Source: Verrucomicrobium sp. BvORR034
GTDB lineage: Bacteria > Verrucomicrobiota > Verrucomicrobiia > Verrucomicrobiales > Verrucomicrobiaceae
Reading direction: 5' to 3'
DNA length: 64,000 nucleotides
NCBI RefSeq assembly: GCF_000739635.1
Contig: NZ_BATQ01000091.1
Location: 1-64,000 of the forward strand
The position numbers and the translations under genes are program-made. Below, piece after piece: positions 1 to 8,626 of the stretch; the stretch's first letter is position 1; each line of letters starts with the position of its first letter. Under the pieces are notes generated by a model. The model was not told the DNA's origin and did no database searches. It saw only the letters and a list, made by a program, of their open reading frames with translations.

Positions 1-727
1 TGACCAGACGGTCCGTAGGGCGGAAAAAGATGTCGTGCCAGGTGAAGGACTCCTTGGCGATCTCGAAGAGCGGGGGCTCATCCTCCTTGGGTTGGGAGAT
101 TGTCCAGGCTTCTGGTTTCTGGAACTTCCTCTTGATGCGACCGAAGGCCATCTTGCCCAGCTGGATGATCACCCAGATGAGCGTCGCGCCGATGCAGGCC
201 CCGGCCAGCGAGGCGACCAGGCCCCGGCTGCGGATGAACTCACTCATGAGCTGGGGTTCGATCCAGCTGCCAATCAGCCCTACGGCCAGGCCACCAAAGG
301 TGATCTCGTGCGGGAGGATGTAATGATCGATGTCGATGAACGTGCCCGCGATGAGGAGGGCGGCAAAGATCCAGTACAGAATCACCATGTCACCCCAGTC
401 CAGCCGATAGTCCCAGGAACCGCGGAACTTGATGAAGATCGCGTAGAAGACGCACCCGGTGAGCAACTCCACGAAGAAGTAGCGGAAGGGAATGGGGGAC
501 TTGCACGCGGCGCACTTGCCCCGCAGCGAGAGCCAGCTGATGAGCGGCAGGTTCTGGTACCAGGGAATTTGTTTCTTGCACTTCGGGCAGAAGGACCGCT
601 TGGGATTGTTCACCGAGATGCCAAGCGGCAGCCGGTAGATGACCACGTTGAGGAATGAACCAATGCCTGCTCCCAAAAAGAAAATCAGCAGGTGAATGAG
701 AAACTCGAGCACAGCAATCCGGGTCAT
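1..727 (-). CDS. Prepilin peptidase (type IV prepilin leader peptidase), 3' end outside window
   Basis: Integral inner-membrane aspartic protease that cleaves leader peptides from type IV pilins or type II secretion pseudopilins. The 242 visible codons show the family N-terminus: a first membrane segment ending in GSFLNVVIYRLP, a cytosolic zinc-type domain with CPKC (47-50) and CAAC (72-75), and the first catalytic aspartate in FIDIDHYILP (D132/D134). The second aspartate (GxGD) lies beyond the window edge. After D134 and two membrane segments the protein runs into a hydrophilic stretch that closely resembles the insert of the downstream paralogue. Start is the ATG at 727; no Shine-Dalgarno is visible. 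The family call is secure; the substrate is unknown. Confidence 0.9.
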   Translation of the reverse strand, partial: MTRIAVLEFLIHLLIFFLGAGIGSFLNVVIYRLPLGISVNNPKRSFCPKCKKQIPWYQNLPLISWLSLRGKCAACKSPIPFRYFFVELLTGCVFYAIFIKFRGSWDYRLDWGDMVILYWIFAALLIAGTFIDIDHYILPHEITFGGLAVGLIGSWIEPQLMSEFIRSRGLVASLAGACIGATLIWVIIQLGKMAFGRIKRKFQKPEAWTISQPKEDEPPLFEIAKESFTWHDIFFRPTDRLV

Positions 728-829
728 GAGGCAGAGGTGAAGGGAGGGGAAATGTGGCCGCCAGCTTAGCGGAAGCCGCTGACGGGGAAAGTTAATTCAT
801 CGCCCGTGCGGAGCTTGCAGGCACCTCGT

Positions 830-1873
830 CTAGATCACAAAGAAAGGGGTCAGGAATTCCAGCAGCCAGGAGCGAAGGAAGAGCCAGATCAGGGCCGCCG
901 CGGCCAGATAGGGGCCGAAGGGGATCTTGCTGCTCCATTCCTTGTTGCGAAGGAGCGCCGCCCCCAACAGAGGGATGGCAGACCCCAGAAAGGATGCTCC
1001 TACCAGCGTGAACAGCGCTCCCTGCCAGCCCAGAAAACTGCCAATCATGGCCAGCAAAAAGAGGTCGCCGTACCCCATGGCCTCACGAGGGATGACGACC
1101 TTCGTGCATTGACCTTTCAAGGTGGTCACCGACTCCATGGACTGCTGAATGATGCCTGTAGGGTCTCCTGACTGAACCTCCAGCCGATCCCGCCAGATCT
1201 CCACCCGGCAGGGGCCAAAGTCGCGATCATTGATGGTGAGTTCGGAGCATGTCAGAAGGAGCCGGTCGGTGGGGCGGAAGAAGATGTCCTCCCACGAAAG
1301 CGTCTCGCCACTCCGGGTGAACACGGGCGGTAGATTCTCGTCGATTTGGGTCACGCTCCAGGCCTGTGGTTCTGTGAACTGCTTGCTCAGCCTGCCAAAG
1401 GCGAGCTTGCCCAACTGGATGACCAGCCAGATGAGAAGGGCTCCGACACAGGCACCAGCGACCGAGGAGAGAAAGCTCCTCCAGGGGGTGGACTCATGCA
1501 ACAGTTCAGGCACCAGAGCACTTCCTGCCAGTCCCACCGCCAGTCCGCCGAAGGTGACCTCATGCGGCAGCAAAAAGTGATCGAGGTCGATGAATGTGCC
1601 CGCGATGAGCAGGGTGATGAAGACCCACTGGAGGGCCAGCAAAGAGCTCCAAGATGACCAGGACGCCCAAGGGCCCCGGAATGCTGCAAAGGCGGCCAGG
1701 TAGAAACCGGCTGTGACGAGGATGACGAGGGTCTGGCGTCCCACGCCTGAGTGCGTGGCCGACTCCCCCGAGCGGTAGAATGGAAAGGGGAATCTCTCCA
1801 CAGTGTGCAGGACCCCCACTCCCGCGATCAGCCCCAGGAGAAAAATCAGTGAGTGAGCAAGAATTTCAGGCAC
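830..1873 (-). CDS. Prepilin peptidase-like paralogue lacking the cysteine domain
   Basis: This 347-residue A24-type membrane peptidase is a tandem paralogue of its downstream neighbour, sharing AGTFID(L/I)DH, LPHE(V/I)TFGGLAVGL and the FFRPTDRL stretch. Both catalytic motifs are present: FIDLDH (D96/D98) and GYGD (D270). The N-terminal CxxC...CxxC domain is gone; after the first membrane segment (about 6-22) comes a short basic/serine loop and then the second segment. Between the two aspartates lies a roughly 100-residue hydrophilic insert (about 160-262). It could be an active peptidase without the zinc/methylation domain or a specialised enzyme for another pseudopilin set. The start ATG lies about 80 bases from the divergent dipeptidase gene. 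Confidence 0.85.
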   Translation of the reverse strand: MPEILAHSLIFLLGLIAGVGVLHTVERFPFPFYRSGESATHSGVGRQTLVILVTAGFYLAAFAAFRGPWASWSSWSSLLALQWVFITLLIAGTFIDLDHFLLPHEVTFGGLAVGLAGSALVPELLHESTPWRSFLSSVAGACVGALLIWLVIQLGKLAFGRLSKQFTEPQAWSVTQIDENLPPVFTRSGETLSWEDIFFRPTDRLLLTCSELTINDRDFGPCRVEIWRDRLEVQSGDPTGIIQQSMESVTTLKGQCTKVVIPREAMGYGDLFLLAMIGSFLGWQGALFTLVGASFLGSAIPLLGAALLRNKEWSSKIPFGPYLAAAALIWLFLRSWLLEFLTPFFVI

Positions 1874-1950
1874 GAGAGGGGCGGGATGGTGTAGGAAACG
1901 GTTCGCCCGACAAACGAACCCTGATCTGCAACGATTGTAAACTGCCCACG

Positions 1951-2706
1951 ATGGTGAGGACCAAACTTTTTGCCCTGGCTGCTTTTTGCGCCTGCTTGCT
2001 CACGCATTGCGGCAGCACCCCACCCAAGTCCAAATACACCGGCAAGACGGACGGGAAGAAGGAAGTTTGGTTGGGGGCCTCTCAGCTCCATGAAGTGATT
2101 TCCGCCGCGGGGCAGAGGGGGCTCGTGGACGTACGCACCTACATTCCGGACATCCAGTACGATCTTCCGTACCGCACGAAGAAGAACGTGTGCTGGCAGC
2201 CGCTTTACCCCCAGGACATGCCGTGCCTGCTGCACATCCGCACGGTCGAGAAGCTGCGGGTGGCTCAAGAGATCCTGCGGTCCAAGGGCCTTGGGTTGAA
2301 GATTTGGGACGCCTATCGTCCGCCAGAGGTGCAGGAATCGCTTTTTGAACACGGCGGCTACACAGGCATGTTTACCCCTCCCAGCCTCATGTGGTCCCGT
2401 CACTGCTCCGGTACCGCGGTGGACGTGACTCTGGTGGATGCCTCAGGTCGGGAACTGGAGATGCCCACCGGTTTCGATGAAGCGGACGCCAAGACGTCAC
2501 ACAACTCTTCGCTACCCAGCGAGGAGGTGAAATCCCGCCGCATGTCCCTCCAGCTCGCCATGACCGCAGCCGGATTCAGCATGCTGGATACCGAGTGGTG
2601 GCACTTTGATGATGCGGAGTTCGACAACGGGGGCGTGCCGCCGGTGGTCTTTGCCAAGGACATCGGCCTTACGCTGCCAGTGATCAAAAAACGCCGCGCG
2701 TCTTGA
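1951..2706 (+). CDS. D-alanyl-D-alanine dipeptidase, VanX/DdpX-like lipoprotein
   Basis: Predicted M15D zinc dipeptidase that hydrolyses D-Ala-D-Ala, for recycling or remodelling of peptidoglycan fragments. The start at 1951 is chosen because it gives a lipoprotein signal with lipobox LTHC (C20); a longer upstream frame overlaps the divergent gene and has no signal. Zinc and catalytic motifs are present: DAYRPP (R123), SRHCSGTAVD (H151, D158) and EWWH (E215, H218). The mature protein is about 230 residues, near the family norm. A lipid anchor is unlike cytoplasmic VanX of resistance operons, and no vanHA genes are nearby, so a periplasmic scavenging role is more likely than vancomycin resistance. 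Confidence 0.88.
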   Translation: MVRTKLFALAAFCACLLTHCGSTPPKSKYTGKTDGKKEVWLGASQLHEVISAAGQRGLVDVRTYIPDIQYDLPYRTKKNVCWQPLYPQDMPCLLHIRTVEKLRVAQEILRSKGLGLKIWDAYRPPEVQESLFEHGGYTGMFTPPSLMWSRHCSGTAVDVTLVDASGRELEMPTGFDEADAKTSHNSSLPSEEVKSRRMSLQLAMTAAGFSMLDTEWWHFDDAEFDNGGVPPVVFAKDIGLTLPVIKKRRAS

Positions 2707-2757
2707 GAAGCAACGACTTGGGGGTATCTTGCGGGACCATCCGCTTCATAGCCCCCA

Positions 2758-4077
2758 ATGCAAAAAATCGCAGTCAGTATCGTCAGGCGTCTCGCAGAGG
2801 CGGGCCATCAGGCCGTCTTCGCGGGCGGCTGTGTCCGTGATCATCTGATGGGCAAGGAGCCCAAGGACTACGACATCGCCACCAGCGCGCGTCCGGAGGA
2901 GGTCCAGCGTCTCTTTCCCAAGACCTTCGCCGTGGGAGCGCATTTTGGAGTCATCCTGGTGCGGGAAGGGGAGCATTCGTTTGAAATCGCCACCTTCCGC
3001 AGTGATGGCGAGTACACTGACGGCCGTCGGCCGGAGTCTGTCAGCTTCACCACGGCGGAGCAGGATGCTCACCGTCGTGACTTCACGGTCAACGGACTGT
3101 TTTACGATCCCGTCAAAGACGAGGTGCTCGACTATGTCGGAGGTCGGGACGACCTTGCCCGACAGGTTCTGCGCGCCATTGGCGATCCGCGCAAGCGGTT
3201 CGAGGAAGACCAGCTGCGCCTCATGCGGGCCGTGCGTTTTGCCACCGTGTTGGGGTTTGAGATTGAGGCGGGTACCTGGGCGGCGGTGGTGGAGATGGCA
3301 CCCAAGATCAAGAGCATCAGCGCCGAGCGCATCCGTGAGGAGCTCTCGCGAATCTTGCTGCACCCGAACCGGGTTCGTGGGTTTGACCTGTTGGTGAGCA
3401 GCGGGCTCATGGCTGCGGTGTTGCCGGAGATCCTGGTACTGCAGGGCTGTGAACAGCCGCCGCAGTTCCATCCGGAAGGGGATGTGTTTGTGCACACCCG
3501 CATCATGCTCGGCTTGCTGCCAGCGCAGGTTTCCCTGTCTCTAGTGTGGTCGGTCTTGCTGCATGACATTGCCAAGCCGGCGACGTTCACCCAGGACCCA
3601 GATGGACGCATCCGCTTCAATGGTCACGACAAGCTCGGGGCGGAGATGTCGGAGGAAATCCTGCGTCGGCTGAAGTATCCGAATGATGTGATCGAGCCGA
3701 CCGTCGAGGCCGTGGCCAATCACATGGTCTTCAAGGACGTGCAAAAGATGCGGATCTCGCGCCTCAAGCGCTTCATGGCCCGCCCGGGTTTTGAGGATGA
3801 AATGGAGCTGCACCGCGTGGACTGCCAGAGCAGCAACGGATTTTCAGACAACTATGACTTCATCCGGATGAAGCAGGAGGAATTCGGTCATGATCCGCTG
3901 CCGCTCATCCCCAAGCCGCTGATCAACGGTCACGAACTCATGAAGTTGGGCATCCCCAAAGGGCCTCAGGTCGGAGAGTTGCTCACCGCCGTGCAGAATC
4001 TTCAACTGGAAGGTGTGCTCACGACCTCCGAGGAGGCTTTTGCTTGGGTGAAGGAGAACTGGAAGGCATCACCTTAA
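2758..4077 (+). CDS. cca: CCA tRNA nucleotidyltransferase with HD domain
   Basis: Adds or repairs the 3' CCA end of tRNA. The class II nucleotidyltransferase head shows GGCVRDHLMG, the metal-binding DYD (37-39), RRDFTVN (106-112), GGRDDL and RFEEDQLRLMRAVRFA (148-162). An HD phosphohydrolase domain follows with LLHDIAKP (H269-D270). Length 439 residues fits bacterial CCA enzymes with an HD tail. A poly(A) polymerase of the same superfamily cannot be fully excluded by eye, but no other CCA enzyme is in view. The gene starts 51 bases after the dipeptidase stop and may be cotranscribed with it. No Shine-Dalgarno precedes the ATG. Confidence 0.88.
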   Translation: MQKIAVSIVRRLAEAGHQAVFAGGCVRDHLMGKEPKDYDIATSARPEEVQRLFPKTFAVGAHFGVILVREGEHSFEIATFRSDGEYTDGRRPESVSFTTAEQDAHRRDFTVNGLFYDPVKDEVLDYVGGRDDLARQVLRAIGDPRKRFEEDQLRLMRAVRFATVLGFEIEAGTWAAVVEMAPKIKSISAERIREELSRILLHPNRVRGFDLLVSSGLMAAVLPEILVLQGCEQPPQFHPEGDVFVHTRIMLGLLPAQVSLSLVWSVLLHDIAKPATFTQDPDGRIRFNGHDKLGAEMSEEILRRLKYPNDVIEPTVEAVANHMVFKDVQKMRISRLKRFMARPGFEDEMELHRVDCQSSNGFSDNYDFIRMKQEEFGHDPLPLIPKPLINGHELMKLGIPKGPQVGELLTAVQNLQLEGVLTTSEEAFAWVKENWKASP

Positions 4078-4144
4078 CCACCAACTGCTATTGGTGTTCT
4101 GCTGGTTGGGGAGAACGATGATCGGTGTTTGGGTCGATGATTCT

Positions 4145-4232
4145 GCGGCGACTGAGCCGATGGGAACCATTGGACGACACTCGCGGCGATGCTGTGGAGT
4201 AGTCCGACGGTCCCCGTCGGGTTGGGAGCGGA
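4145..4232 (+). repeat. Twin-hairpin intergenic repeat, copy A
   Basis: Member of the dispersed family also seen near 25.8, 39.1 and 48.5-48.9 kb. It begins GCGGCGACTGAGCC, followed by hairpin 1 (4157-4173, CCGATGG/CCATTGG), a spacer, GTAGT, and hairpin 2 (4204-4220, CCGACGG/CCGTCGG). The surrounding gap 4078-4383 holds no convincing gene; antisense frames here only continue shadows of the flanking genes. Confidence 0.75.
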
Positions 4233-4288
4233 GGGAATGGCGTATGAGGTCCATGGCGGACTGACCACCCAGAACGGTGTTAAGCGCT

Positions 4289-4315
4289 GACCGGCCGTTC
4301 CGGTCTGCAATTTTT
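4289..4315 (+). terminator. Possible terminator downstream of cca
   Basis: A six-base-pair GACCGG/CCGGTC stem with a five-base loop is followed by TGCAATTTTT. The T run starts four bases after the stem, so this is a weak candidate. Confidence 0.4.
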
Positions 4316-4383
4316 CTTATCCTGTCGAAAATTCCCCCAAATCCACCTTGTGCGGGCGTTCCGGGCGTTGATAAGGTGGCGCG

Positions 4384-5163
4384 ATGAAAAAATTCTTTCG
4401 ACTCCTTGGTGCCCTGACGGCGTCGCTTTTCCTGGCGAGCTGTTTTGAGCTTTCTTCCGTCGTGACTGTGAACAAAGACGGCTCCGGCGTGGTGGAAGAA
4501 ACCACGCTCGTCAGCGCTCAGCTGAAGGCGATGATGGCAGCAGGTGCAGGTGCCCAGGGTGGGGAAGGTGGTCCCAAAATGGACATCCTGCCCACCAAGG
4601 AAAAGGCTGGCGAGAAAGCCGCCAAGCTGGGTGATGGCGTCACGCTCAAAGCCTATGAGGAGATCAAATCTCCCGACGGTCGTGAAGGCGTGAAGCTGAC
4701 CTATGCCTTCACAGACGTGCGCAAGCTCAAGTATGCTCCTGGCGATGTGAAGGATGGTGAGAAGTCCATCACCTTCGGTCTGGAAGGTGATACCCTTACG
4801 GTGAACCTGCCCCAGGACAAGCCCAAAGAGGCTGACCCGAACGCACCCAAGCCAGAAGTCCCCAAGGATCTTGAGGCTCAGATGGCCATGATGAAGCCCA
4901 TGTTCGCCGGCATGCGTTTCCACTTCGCCTTCAAATCCGCCAGCGGCATCGCCAGCACGGACGCCACCCACGTGAGCGGCGACACCGTGACGCTCATGGA
5001 GATGAACATGGACAAGCTTCTGGAAAAACCCGAAGGCTTCAAGAAGTTCGCCGAGCTCATGGACAAGAAGGACATGACCCCTCAGCAGGCCGCTGAAGAG
5101 TTCAAGGGCTTCGATGGCATCAAGATCGAAGGCAAAGAGAAGCTCACGATCAAGCTGAAGTAA
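4384..5163 (+). CDS. Lineage-specific lipoprotein of unknown function
   Basis: A 259-residue protein with a clear lipoprotein signal: basic MKKFFR, hydrophobic core and lipobox LASC (C20). The mature part starts with a beta-rich segment with alternating hydrophobic residues, then glycine/alanine and lysine-rich stretches, a proline-rich linker near 145-160 and a methionine-rich patch near 165-180. No catalytic motif is recognised. AAGGTGG lies about five bases before the ATG, one of the few plausible Shine-Dalgarno sequences in the window. A strong terminator follows, so it looks monocistronic. Probably a periplasm-facing envelope protein; function unknown. Confidence 0.8.
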   Translation: MKKFFRLLGALTASLFLASCFELSSVVTVNKDGSGVVEETTLVSAQLKAMMAAGAGAQGGEGGPKMDILPTKEKAGEKAAKLGDGVTLKAYEEIKSPDGREGVKLTYAFTDVRKLKYAPGDVKDGEKSITFGLEGDTLTVNLPQDKPKEADPNAPKPEVPKDLEAQMAMMKPMFAGMRFHFAFKSASGIASTDATHVSGDTVTLMEMNMDKLLEKPEGFKKFAELMDKKDMTPQQAAEEFKGFDGIKIEGKEKLTIKLK

Positions 5164-5198
5164 CCGCCCAGAGGGCGATGATTCAGAGTTAGTTTGGA

Positions 5199-5228
5199 GG
5201 CCGGAGCGAGTTGCTCCGGCCTTTTTTT
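5199..5228 (+). terminator. Rho-independent terminator
   Basis: Perfect nine-base-pair stem GGCCGGAGC/GCTCCGGCC with a five-base loop, immediately followed by seven T residues; it ends the lipoprotein transcript. Confidence 0.9.
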
Positions 5229-5287
5229 GTGGTGTGTTGAGTTAGACTTGGCGTCTCGGCACAGGCCGAGGCAAACTTCCGCTGTCA

Positions 5288-5596
5288 TTGAAGACCACGT
5301 TGACAAAAATTGTACTCCTCTTGGTGGGTGGCTGCCTTTTTACCGGCTGGGCCATCTGCTTGTTACTGGGAGACCTGCGTAACCCATCCTTCCCAGGCGG
5401 CGCGGACCCTCGTGGGGTTGGAGGGATGGGCTGGATCATTCTACTGTTAGCGGCTCTTGCTTGGTTCTGTTTTAGAGAGGCATGGTGCATGATTAAGCGA
5501 AGGCATGTCGAGTTTCCGAATCCGAACGTGAAGACGCGATCCCATTCGAAAGTTCCGAAGAGGTCCCGCAGGAAGAAAAACAGGCGCAGGCGTTGA
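5288..5596 (+). CDS. Small two-span membrane protein, hypothetical
   Basis: A 102-residue frame with a TTG start. It has two hydrophobic segments (about 6-27 and 47-66) joined by a glycine/proline loop, and ends in a very basic Arg/Lys tail. The topology and positive tail argue for a real inner-membrane protein, but no family is recognised. The TTG start has no Shine-Dalgarno, and a preceding terminator separates it from the lipoprotein gene, so it would need its own promoter. Confidence 0.5.
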   Translation: MKTTLTKIVLLLVGGCLFTGWAICLLLGDLRNPSFPGGADPRGVGGMGWIILLLAALAWFCFREAWCMIKRRHVEFPNPNVKTRSHSKVPKRSRRKKNRRRR

Positions 5597-6079
5597 ATGG
5601 AGTTGAGGCGTCGGTGCCTCCGTGAACGTGTTATTGAGTTCGAGTTTTCCGGCATCACGGGCCAGCTTCAATTTTCGAGCCATCTCACAATCTTCAACAC
5701 CTGATCCCGCGCAGCGGGATTTTGGGACTGCGGTGAGAATCACCGCTTTGGGGTGTCCTGTGTGGTGCGGCCGTAGTTTGGACCCGCAGCGGAGGTCACG
5801 ATGGCCCCCCGCTGAAGGCAACGGGTTCAAGAGTATCACAAGAGGCATCAAAGCGGCAATTCTTGCCGCACTTCCCCAAAGCGCTTCGCGCCAAGGTGTT
5901 GGAGGTAACGTGGTAACTTGGAGGTGAGGGGGCTTTCAATGCAGGTGGCGCGATTCGATGGCCCATCGCGCAACTGACGCTGAAGTGGGTAGTTGAAGAC
6001 TGGTGATCGTGACTCGCACGGCTTCGCCGGAATTCTGGCCGGTCCAGTGGCATCACAGGAACTCTCCGCTCTTCGCACC
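5597..6079 (+). other. Intergenic region without a convincing gene
   Basis: Holds a small ATCCCGC/GCGGGAT hairpin (5704-5720) followed by three T, and a CGGTGA/TCACCG hairpin near 5731-5745. Beyond that lies GTAGTTTGGACC, which may be a decayed copy of the twin-hairpin repeat. Short frames here have no family resemblance. Confidence 0.5.
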
Positions 6080-6673
6080 ATGAAATCTCTCAATGTTCGC
6101 ACGGTTTTCCTTCTCCTCGCCGCCGCCGTTGCGTCGTCCTCCCTACAGGCAGAATCACCGGTTCTTCCTGCTGGAGTAGCCCGGGTTCCAGTCGTCTTCA
6201 CCGGTGGGCATGACACCGAGGGGCAAGATCGTGGCCGCCCCGTGAACCTCATCGCCGCTGCATTGGGTGTCCCGGCTGAGGTCTTCCGTGAAGCCTTCAG
6301 CCATGTCAAACCAGCCCGGGCGGGCACTGCGCCGGAGCCCAATCAGGTCAGGGAAAACAAGGCGGCGCTAATGGATGCTTTGGGCAAACACGGCGTCACC
6401 AATGACCGCCTGGACACCGTTTCCAACTACTACCGTTATGCCCGGGGGCGCAATGAACTCTGGACGCATCGTGACGCGGTGGCCAACGCGCTGGTGAAGG
6501 ATGGGAAGGTCACCTCCTTTGAACTCGTGGATGCCGGTGCGGGCTACAGCTCGGTGCCCCAGGTCACCGTGAAGGGGGTGAAAGACGTACGGGCCAAGGT
6601 GGAACTTGCCTTTGGCAAGGATCTGGCCAAAAACGGCTCCGTTGTCGTCCTCAAGGCGCAGGATGGCAAGTAG
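6080..6673 (+). CDS. Secreted protein of unknown function
   Basis: A 197-residue protein with a Sec signal (about 1-24, ending SSLQA). The ATG at 6080 is preferred over an upstream in-frame TTG because it places the signal at the N-terminus. The mature part contains VFTGGHDTEGQDRGRPV, a helical middle, and a C-terminal beta region including VDAGAGYSSVPQVTV, reminiscent of the short repeats found in several secreted Verrucomicrobiota proteins. No catalytic residues are assigned. It ends about 95 bases before the transglutaminase-like gene on the same strand and may belong to that unit. Confidence 0.75.
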   Translation: MKSLNVRTVFLLLAAAVASSSLQAESPVLPAGVARVPVVFTGGHDTEGQDRGRPVNLIAAALGVPAEVFREAFSHVKPARAGTAPEPNQVRENKAALMDALGKHGVTNDRLDTVSNYYRYARGRNELWTHRDAVANALVKDGKVTSFELVDAGAGYSSVPQVTVKGVKDVRAKVELAFGKDLAKNGSVVVLKAQDGK

Positions 6674-6767
6674 TGGAGGCAAAGACTGCCCCGGATTGGC
6701 TTTTTTCCAACGCTGGGTGGATGATTTCTCACTATACAACGTTCCTGGATCAGGGAATTTTGACCTT

Positions 6768-8501
6768 ATGCGCACCATCCGCTTCCTCCTTACTGCCGGC
6801 GCTTTCCTCGCGACTGCCCTGGGAACCCAGCCGACATCCAAGGCGGCCGACATCAGCAAGGTCCCGACGGCACCCGAGATTGCAGCCATCAAGTCCCTGG
6901 GATGGGACAAGGCAGCCTTCCAGTTGGGTGGCGTCCTGCGCACGGCGTACAAATCCACGTCTGGCACGGATCCCGCGTTTGGCCGCTGGCGTCGCATCCA
7001 GCAATGGTGCGCGTTCCTTGATCAGGCAAAGTATCCCAAAGACGGAACGGCGGAAATTCCCACGGCCATTGTGGACGAGTTCATGGGCGATGAATCGCTG
7101 AGTTATCAGCTGTTCGCGAATCTTCGGGCGGAGGACGATGCCTCCAAGGTGCTGGGAACGCTGGCCGCCATCCGGCAGGCCAAGCCGGAGGCCTGGAAGG
7201 TGTACAAGGCGCTGGCCATTGCGGTGGCGGTCGTCTTTGATCGGAACCGCCCTGACTCGTGGCCTCATCATCAGGTGAAGTCGTCTGCGGTGCCGCTGGA
7301 GTCGGACAGCGTCACCAATGTGGAGCGCTTCAATTTCTGGCTGGAGAGCGACACGGCTGGCAAGCTCATGCTGGATATCAAGAAACTCGAGGTGGAGCAG
7401 ATCAAGTTCATTGTGGACACCTGGATCAGCTTCGATGAGCTCCGCTGGGCGCAGAAGAATGTGCGTTTCCCGAGGAATGATTTTGGTCGGGCGTTTTCCT
7501 GCATCAACTACGACACGCCACGGTACGAAGAGGGAAAGTTGTCCTGGCTGGGCGACAGCTACAAACTGGTCGATATCGAGAAGACCGGCGGCATCTGCAT
7601 TGATCAGGCTTACTACGCGTGGACCTCAGGCAAGGCACGGGGGCTTCCGTCCATCCTCTTCGTCGGGGAGGGCAATCGCGGGGCTCACGCCTGGTTTGGG
7701 TACATGAAGTCTGACGATCACTGGGAGCTCAACGAAGGTCGTTATTCCTACGACAACTATGCGACCGGCTCTGCAAGAGATCCGCAGACCGGGAAGAAGA
7801 TGACCGACCACGATCTGCTGTATCTAGCCAGCCGCTTCCGTAACCGGCCGGAGTATCTGACAGCGCGCTTTCATGTCGAGATGGCGGACCTTTTCAAAGC
7901 GTCCAGCGATCTGCCTCGCGAAAAGGCTGCCATCGAAACCGCGATCGGCATCTGCCCTAATGATGCAGATGCTTGGGATCGTCGGACGGACATCCTTAAA
8001 GGCACTGGGGCCACACCGGTGCAAATGACCCAGCACTACGAGGCGGCCATCCGCCAGTTCAGTCGCAATGCGGACCTGAAAGCTGAGTACACCACCAAGT
8101 ACGTGGCGCTGCTGCGGGAAACCGGGCAGACCGACATGGCGGACAAGCTGGAGCGCAGTGTGGTCTCCGCGAACTCCAAGGAACGGACGGACCTCAGTAT
8201 GGACACGGCCAATCGGAAAATGAAGGAGCTGATGAAGGAAGGCAAATGGGAGGAGGCCTACAAGCAGCTGGACTGGGCCATGGGCAAGCTGGGGAAGGCC
8301 AGCAGCGGTCCGGTCTTCTCAGACATGCTGACGCCGTTTGTCAGGGATGCCAAGAAAGCGGATCAACTGGAGCTGGCCTGGAAAGCCCTCCGCACGGCTG
8401 GTCGGGCGCTCACTTTGCAAAGCGACGACTATCGCGATGAATACGCTGCGATGGAAGAGAGCGTCAAGAAGGCAATAAAGGAGCAGAAAAAGACCAATTA
8501 A
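6768..8501 (+). CDS. Secreted transglutaminase-like protein with helical repeats
   Basis: A 577-residue exported protein. The ATG at 6768 is chosen because it gives a Sec signal (about 1-26, ending SKAAD). The middle carries a papain/transglutaminase-like signature: GGICIDQAYYAW with candidate nucleophile C277, then RGAHAWFGYM with H307, then WELNEGRYSYDN where the third residue would be expected. This order (Cys, His, Asp/Asn) fits the transglutaminase-like superfamily. From about residue 370 it becomes all-helical with TPR-like spacing to the C-terminus. Peptidase, amidase or crosslinking activity cannot be chosen from sequence alone. It is followed by the M60 exoprotein on the same strand. 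Confidence 0.7.
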   Translation: MRTIRFLLTAGAFLATALGTQPTSKAADISKVPTAPEIAAIKSLGWDKAAFQLGGVLRTAYKSTSGTDPAFGRWRRIQQWCAFLDQAKYPKDGTAEIPTAIVDEFMGDESLSYQLFANLRAEDDASKVLGTLAAIRQAKPEAWKVYKALAIAVAVVFDRNRPDSWPHHQVKSSAVPLESDSVTNVERFNFWLESDTAGKLMLDIKKLEVEQIKFIVDTWISFDELRWAQKNVRFPRNDFGRAFSCINYDTPRYEEGKLSWLGDSYKLVDIEKTGGICIDQAYYAWTSGKARGLPSILFVGEGNRGAHAWFGYMKSDDHWELNEGRYSYDNYATGSARDPQTGKKMTDHDLLYLASRFRNRPEYLTARFHVEMADLFKASSDLPREKAAIETAIGICPNDADAWDRRTDILKGTGATPVQMTQHYEAAIRQFSRNADLKAEYTTKYVALLRETGQTDMADKLERSVVSANSKERTDLSMDTANRKMKELMKEGKWEEAYKQLDWAMGKLGKASSGPVFSDMLTPFVRDAKKADQLELAWKALRTAGRALTLQSDDYRDEYAAMEESVKKAIKEQKKTN

Positions 8502-8626
8502 GGTGATTATTTGCTGAGTCTGGTTGGCTGGGAGGCGTTCTTTTTTCTTATTCTTGTTCAAAAACGGCATCCGGCTTATGGATTCGGCACAATACATGAG
8601 CCTTGGGTTTTGGGATCATCTCGGGC

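Noticed and set aside
1951-2706. Vancomycin-resistance locus
   Set aside because: Only a VanX-like gene is present, with a lipoprotein signal and no vanH, vanA or vanRS genes.
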